This document shows positions 60,829 through 64,000 of a DNA stretch of 64,000 bases, piece after piece. A model generated the notes under the pieces. It ran no database searches. It was given only the letters and a program-made list of their open reading frames with translations, and was not told the origin of the DNA. A program made the translations under genes and the position numbers. The stretch spans positions 633,001 to 697,000 of the forward strand of contig NZ_CP022367.1 of NCBI RefSeq assembly GCF_003119115.1, read 5' to 3'. The DNA comes from Azospirillum sp. TSH58. GTDB taxonomy: Bacteria > Pseudomonadota > Alphaproteobacteria > Azospirillales > Azospirillaceae. The number at the start of each line of letters is the position of its first letter. Position 1 is the first letter of the stretch.

Positions 60829-62091
60829 ATGACAGCCGCGTTCGTCGCCGGCGCCGATGCGTCGTCCGAGGTGCCTCTCAAGCGCCGCCTGAAACGGGCG
60901 GAGCGGGCGCGCCGGCTCAAGGCCCTGGCGCTGATCCTGCCGCTCCTCCTCTTCCTGCTCTTCACCTTCCTCGGTCCCATCGCCGGCATGCTCTGGCGGT
61001 CGGTCGACGACTGGGAGGTGCGTCAGGTCCTGCCCCACACCGTCGCGGCCCTGGCCGACTGGGACGGCAAGGACGTTCCGGGCGAGCCGGCCTTCGCCGC
61101 GCTGGCGGGCGACATCCGCACGGCGCGCGACGCCGGCACCGTCGCCATCGCGTCCAAGCGGCTGAACTACGCGCTGAACGGCTTCCGCACCATCATGGCG
61201 GGCACCGCGCGCAACCTGAAGACCCTGCCGGAACCCGGCACCGCCAAGGACACGCTGATCGGCATCAACCCGGCCTGGGGCGAACGCGCCACCTGGGCGG
61301 CGATCAAGGGCGCCAGCGGGCCGCTGACCAGCTTCTACCTGCTGGGCGCGCTGGACCTGACGCGCAACGTGGATGGCGCCATCGTCGCCGCCCCCGAGGA
61401 GCAGGCGATCTACCGCGACGTCTTCGGGCGCACCTTCACCATCAGCTTCGGCGTCACGGCGCTGTGCCTGATCCTGGGCTTCCCGGTCGCCTACATGCTG
61501 GCGACTCTGCCCACGGGCCAGTCGAACCTGCTGATGATCTTCGTGCTGCTGCCCTTCTGGACCTCGCTGCTGGTGCGCACCTGCGCCTGGATCGTCGTGC
61601 TGCAGAGCGAGGGCATCGTCAACGACAGCCTGCGCTGGATCGGCCTGATCGACGAGCCGCTGCGGCTGATCTACAACCGGTTCGGCGTCTATGTGGCGAT
61701 GACGCACGTGCTGCTGCCCTTCATGATCCTGCCGCTGTACAGCAGCATGCGGTCGATCTCCCCGGCCTACATGCGGGCCGCGGCGTCGCTGGGCGCCTCG
61801 CCGGTCACCGCCTTCCTGCGCATCTACCTGCCGCAGACCGTGCCCGGCATCGGGGCGGGCAGCCTGCTCGTCTTCATCCTGGCCATCGGCTACTACATCA
61901 CGCCGGCCCTGGTGGGCGGCGCCGCCGACCAGATGATCAGCTACTTCATCGCCTTCTACACGACGGAAACCGTCAACTGGGGTCTGGCCTCGGCGCTGGG
62001 CGCGGTGCTTCTGCTCGCGACGCTGCTGCTGGCCGTCGTCTATGGAAAGCTGGTCCACGGCCAGCAGGTCACGGGGGGGATGAAGAATTGA
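60829..62091 (+). CDS. Polyamine ABC transporter permease (PotH/PotB-like), with extended periplasmic loop
   Basis: 420 residues, longer than the usual ~300. After the first helix (LALILPLLLFLLFTFLGPIAGMLW) about 150 residues are soluble (periplasmic) before helices resume at TFTISFGVTALCLILGFPVAYML. The ABC permease EAA-like loop is RAAASLGASPVTAFLRIYLPQTVPG. The extra domain could assist substrate transfer. The TTG start of the second permease overlaps its stop. Confidence 0.92.
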   Translation: MTAAFVAGADASSEVPLKRRLKRAERARRLKALALILPLLLFLLFTFLGPIAGMLWRSVDDWEVRQVLPHTVAALADWDGKDVPGEPAFAALAGDIRTARDAGTVAIASKRLNYALNGFRTIMAGTARNLKTLPEPGTAKDTLIGINPAWGERATWAAIKGASGPLTSFYLLGALDLTRNVDGAIVAAPEEQAIYRDVFGRTFTISFGVTALCLILGFPVAYMLATLPTGQSNLLMIFVLLPFWTSLLVRTCAWIVVLQSEGIVNDSLRWIGLIDEPLRLIYNRFGVYVAMTHVLLPFMILPLYSSMRSISPAYMRAAASLGASPVTAFLRIYLPQTVPGIGAGSLLVFILAIGYYITPALVGGAADQMISYFIAFYTTETVNWGLASALGAVLLLATLLLAVVYGKLVHGQQVTGGMKN

Positions 62092-62918
62092 GCGACAATC
62101 ACGCCCCCCGCACCGCCAGCCAGCGCGTCGCCTGGATCACCACGGTGGTCGTCGCCTCGCTGGTGCTGGTCTTCCTGATGGCGCCGATCCTGGCGATCAT
62201 GCCGCTGTCCTTCAGCTCCGGCTCCTACCTGACCTACCCGCTGCCGGGCCTGTCGCTGCGCTGGTACGAGGACTTCCTGAACTCCCCGCGCTGGGTATCG
62301 TCGCTGAAGAACAGCGTCATCATCGGGGTGGCCTCGACCATCCTGTCGATGGTTCTGGGCACGCTCGCCTCGCTCGGCCTCGCCCAGTGGAAGAGCAAGT
62401 TCAAGCCGCTGGTGCTGGCCATCGTGCTGTCGCCGGTCGTCGTGCCGGGCGTCATCACCGCGGTCGGCCTGTACTTCTTCTTCGCGCCGCTCGGCCTGAC
62501 CGGCAGCTACGCGGGGCTGATCCTGGCGCACACGGCGCTGTCCACGCCCTTCGTGGTCATCACGGTCAGCGCGACGCTGCAGAGCTTCGACATGAATCTG
62601 GCGCGGGCCGCGGCCTCGCTCGGCGCCTCGCCGATCTACGCCTTCCGACGGGTGATCCTGCCGCTGATCCTGCCGGGTCTGGCGTCGGGCGCCCTGTTCG
62701 CCTTCGCCACCAGCTTCGACGAGGTGGTGGTGGTGCTGTTCATGGCGGGACCGGAGCAGCGCACCCTGCCCCGCGAGATGTTCAGCGGCATCCGCGAGAA
62801 CATCAGCCCGACCATCACGGCGGCGGCGGTGATCCTGACGACCATCTCGGTCATCCTGCTCGCCACGCTGGAGGCGCTGCGCCGCCGCAACGAGCGGCTG
62901 AAGGGCAACCTGCGCTGA
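62088..62918 (+). CDS. Polyamine ABC transporter permease (PotI/PotC-like)
   Basis: 276 residues from TTG 62088, which overlaps the PotH stop as TTGA; GGGGGGA lies just upstream. Six helices and the coupling motif RAAASLGASPIYAFRRVILPLILPG. Completes the transporter. A strong terminator hairpin follows. Confidence 0.94.
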   Translation: MSDNHAPRTASQRVAWITTVVVASLVLVFLMAPILAIMPLSFSSGSYLTYPLPGLSLRWYEDFLNSPRWVSSLKNSVIIGVASTILSMVLGTLASLGLAQWKSKFKPLVLAIVLSPVVVPGVITAVGLYFFFAPLGLTGSYAGLILAHTALSTPFVVITVSATLQSFDMNLARAAASLGASPIYAFRRVILPLILPGLASGALFAFATSFDEVVVVLFMAGPEQRTLPREMFSGIRENISPTITAAAVILTTISVILLATLEALRRRNERLKGNLR

Positions 62919-62922
62919 CATG

Positions 62923-62959
62923 AAAAAGCCGGGCGGCCCCGATGGGCGGCCCGGCTTTT
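62923..62959. terminator. Bidirectional intrinsic terminator
   Basis: AAAAAGCCGGGC on the left pairs with GCCCGGCTTTT on the right around a central loop. The A-tract and T-tract at its two ends make it work in both directions: for the polyamine operon (stop 62918) and for the convergent PuuR-like gene (stop 62982). Confidence 0.85.
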
Positions 62960-62981
62960 CCTCAAATCCGGTGGAGTGATG

Positions 62982-63566
62982 TCACAGGTACGGCGGGGTG
63001 CAGGCGCTGATGATTTCGCATTCCTCGTCGCCGAGGTTGCGGAAGCGGTGCGGGATGCGGCTGTCGAACAGATAGGCGTCGCCGGGGCCAAGGATTTCCT
63101 TGCGGTCGCCGACCGTCAGCTCGATCCGGCCCTTGATGACGATGCCGCCCTCCTCCGATTCATGCTGGAGCATGGTGCGGCCGCCGGTGTCGGCGCCTGG
63201 GGCGTACTTCTCGTGCAGGACCTGGAGGTTGCGGCCGCGCAGGTCGCCGACCTGCCGGAAGGAGATGGAACCGACCCGGCTCTTCACCAGCCCGGTCAGC
63301 TCGACCAGATCGCCGCCCTTGAAGAAGATCTGCTCGCGCGGCGGCAGGTCGTCGGAGGAGAAGAACTCCGCCAGGGTCATCGGAATGCCCTGGAGCACCT
63401 TGCGCAGCGAGGAGACGGAGGGGCTGCACCGGTTCTGCTCGATCAGCGAAATGGTGCCGTTGGTCACGCCCGCCCGTTGCGCCAACTGGCGCTGGGACAG
63501 GGCGTGCGCTTCCCGAACCTGCTTCAGGCGCGCGCCCACGTTGAAATCGACAGCGTCCACATCCAT
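62982..63566 (-). CDS. XRE-cupin transcriptional regulator (PuuR-like)
   Basis: 194 residues. N-terminal helix-turn-helix (VGARLKQVREAHALSQRQLAQRAGVTNGTISLIEQNRCSPSVSSLRKVLQGI) and a C-terminal cupin (KYAPGADTGGRTMLQHESEEGGIVIKGRIELTVGDRKEILGPGDAYLFDSRIPHRFRN). PuuR-type proteins repress putrescine catabolism and release DNA when putrescine binds. Located between the transporter operon and the GabD-like gene, whose promoters share a palindrome. Confidence 0.92.
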   Translation of the reverse strand: MDVDAVDFNVGARLKQVREAHALSQRQLAQRAGVTNGTISLIEQNRCSPSVSSLRKVLQGIPMTLAEFFSSDDLPPREQIFFKGGDLVELTGLVKSRVGSISFRQVGDLRGRNLQVLHEKYAPGADTGGRTMLQHESEEGGIVIKGRIELTVGDRKEILGPGDAYLFDSRIPHRFRNLGDEECEIISACTPPYL

Positions 63567-63648
63567 GGATCGGTTCCTCGCTCCTGACCGGAAGGCATAC
63601 CGGATTCGCGTGTGTGCGTCATCAAAAACTCAACACCCGATTAGGGTT

Positions 63649-63664
63649 GTTTAATTTATTAAAC
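63649..63664. promoter_or_regulatory. PuuR-like operator, copy 2 (upstream of the GabD-like gene)
   Basis: GTTTAATTTATTAAAC, a perfect 16-base palindrome (GTTTAAT-TT-ATTAAAC read as two-fold symmetric), between the divergent regulator (start 63566) and the GabD-like gene (start 63707). A second copy with two changes is at 58296-58311. Confidence 0.7.
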
Positions 63665-63706
63665 ATGGGTACGCTCCCTTCACTTCGCAAATCGAGGCTG
63701 ATCCCC

Positions 63707-64000
63707 ATGCTGTCGCTGAACGACCAGAGCCTTCTTCGGACACAAGCCTATGTGAACGGCGCGTGGCGCGACGCCTTCTCCGGCAAGACCTTCGCGGTGA
63801 CCAACCCGGCGACGGGCGAGGAGCTGGCCCGGGTCGCCGACGTCGGCGCGGAAGAGACGCGGCAGGCCATCAACGCCGCCGACGCCGCTCTGCCGGCGTG
63901 GCGCGCCAAGACCGCGAAGGAGCGCGCGGCCATCCTGCGCCGCTGGTTCGAGCTGATCATGGCGGCGCAGGAGGATCTGGCCGTCCTGATGACGCTGGAG
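63707..64000 (+). CDS. gabD: Succinate-semialdehyde dehydrogenase-like aldehyde dehydrogenase, partial
   Basis: The first 98 residues of a protein cut by the window edge. From ATG 63707, with GAGG upstream. ALDH N-terminal pattern: AYVNGAWRDAFSGKTFAVTNPATGEELARVADVGAEETRQAINAADAALPAWRAKTAKERAAILRRWFELIMAAQEDLAVLMTLE. This N-terminus resembles GabD-type NADP enzymes. Oxidises succinate semialdehyde, the last step of putrescine breakdown. Symbol is tentative because the catalytic part is outside the window. Confidence 0.85.
   Translation, partial: MLSLNDQSLLRTQAYVNGAWRDAFSGKTFAVTNPATGEELARVADVGAEETRQAINAADAALPAWRAKTAKERAAILRRWFELIMAAQEDLAVLMTLE

Overview
The window is GC-rich chromosomal or chromid DNA from an alphaproteobacterium. 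The codon use, the partial hopanoid cluster, the CNNM/ExoD/B12-sensor genes and the polyamine and glutarate modules fit a Rhodospirillales genome, most likely Azospirillum; the genus call is inference. No rRNA, tRNA, CRISPR array or phage block was found. The only autonomous mobile element is one IS5-family (IS427-like) insertion sequence at 21017-21886.

Layout. 1-3356: a response regulator, a MarR regulator, and two exported proteins of unknown function, the second with a TolA/TonB C-terminal-like domain. 3580-8671: a CNNM-type transporter, an ExoD-like protein, and a signalling set made of a B12-binding protein, a histidine kinase and a response regulator. 9839-20888: a hopanoid cluster (hpnH, hpnG, DUF2141 gene, shc, hpnN, SMP-30-like gene, sulfotransferase, hpnM, hpnA) without squalene synthesis genes; two of its promoter regions carry the same 19-bp palindromic motif. 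21886-26467: copper homeostasis (cueR, copA, copZ with two MerR-type operators), followed by a TIGR02587/TIGR02588 membrane pair. 26526-33249: mixed metabolism (pirin, TRIC channel, GNAT, MerR plus CMD, orphan LivF, TauE, acyl-CoA synthetase). 33414-39364: an envelope and glycosylation island with a glycine-zipper lipoprotein, a SPINDLY-type O-GlcNAc transferase, a TPR-glycosyltransferase fusion, a GT2 enzyme and a Cys-rich mini-protein. 39661-43408: an AaeXAB-like efflux operon with its MarR regulator. 43466-48360: LysR/MFS/aldo-keto reductase and an SLC13-RCK transporter. 48394-53447: AsmA, then a three-gene operon of unknown function ending in a putative 2H phosphoesterase. 53457-58127: an EamA transporter, then glutarate/glutaryl-CoA degradation (CaiB-type transferase, gcdH, divergent LysR). 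58403-64000: putrescine uptake ABC operon (ATPase, binding protein, two permeases), a PuuR-like regulator and the start of a GabD-like dehydrogenase; two copies of one palindrome tie the regulator to both flanking promoters.

Genes cooperate in visible modules: copper efflux under CueR; putrescine import and catabolism under the XRE-cupin regulator; hopanoid cyclisation, side-chain attachment and transport; glutarate activation and oxidation. Two G+C-rich dispersed repeat families fill several intergenic gaps. The least explained parts are the 50602-53447 operon, the TolA-like exported pair, the B12 signalling set and the hopanoid palindrome.
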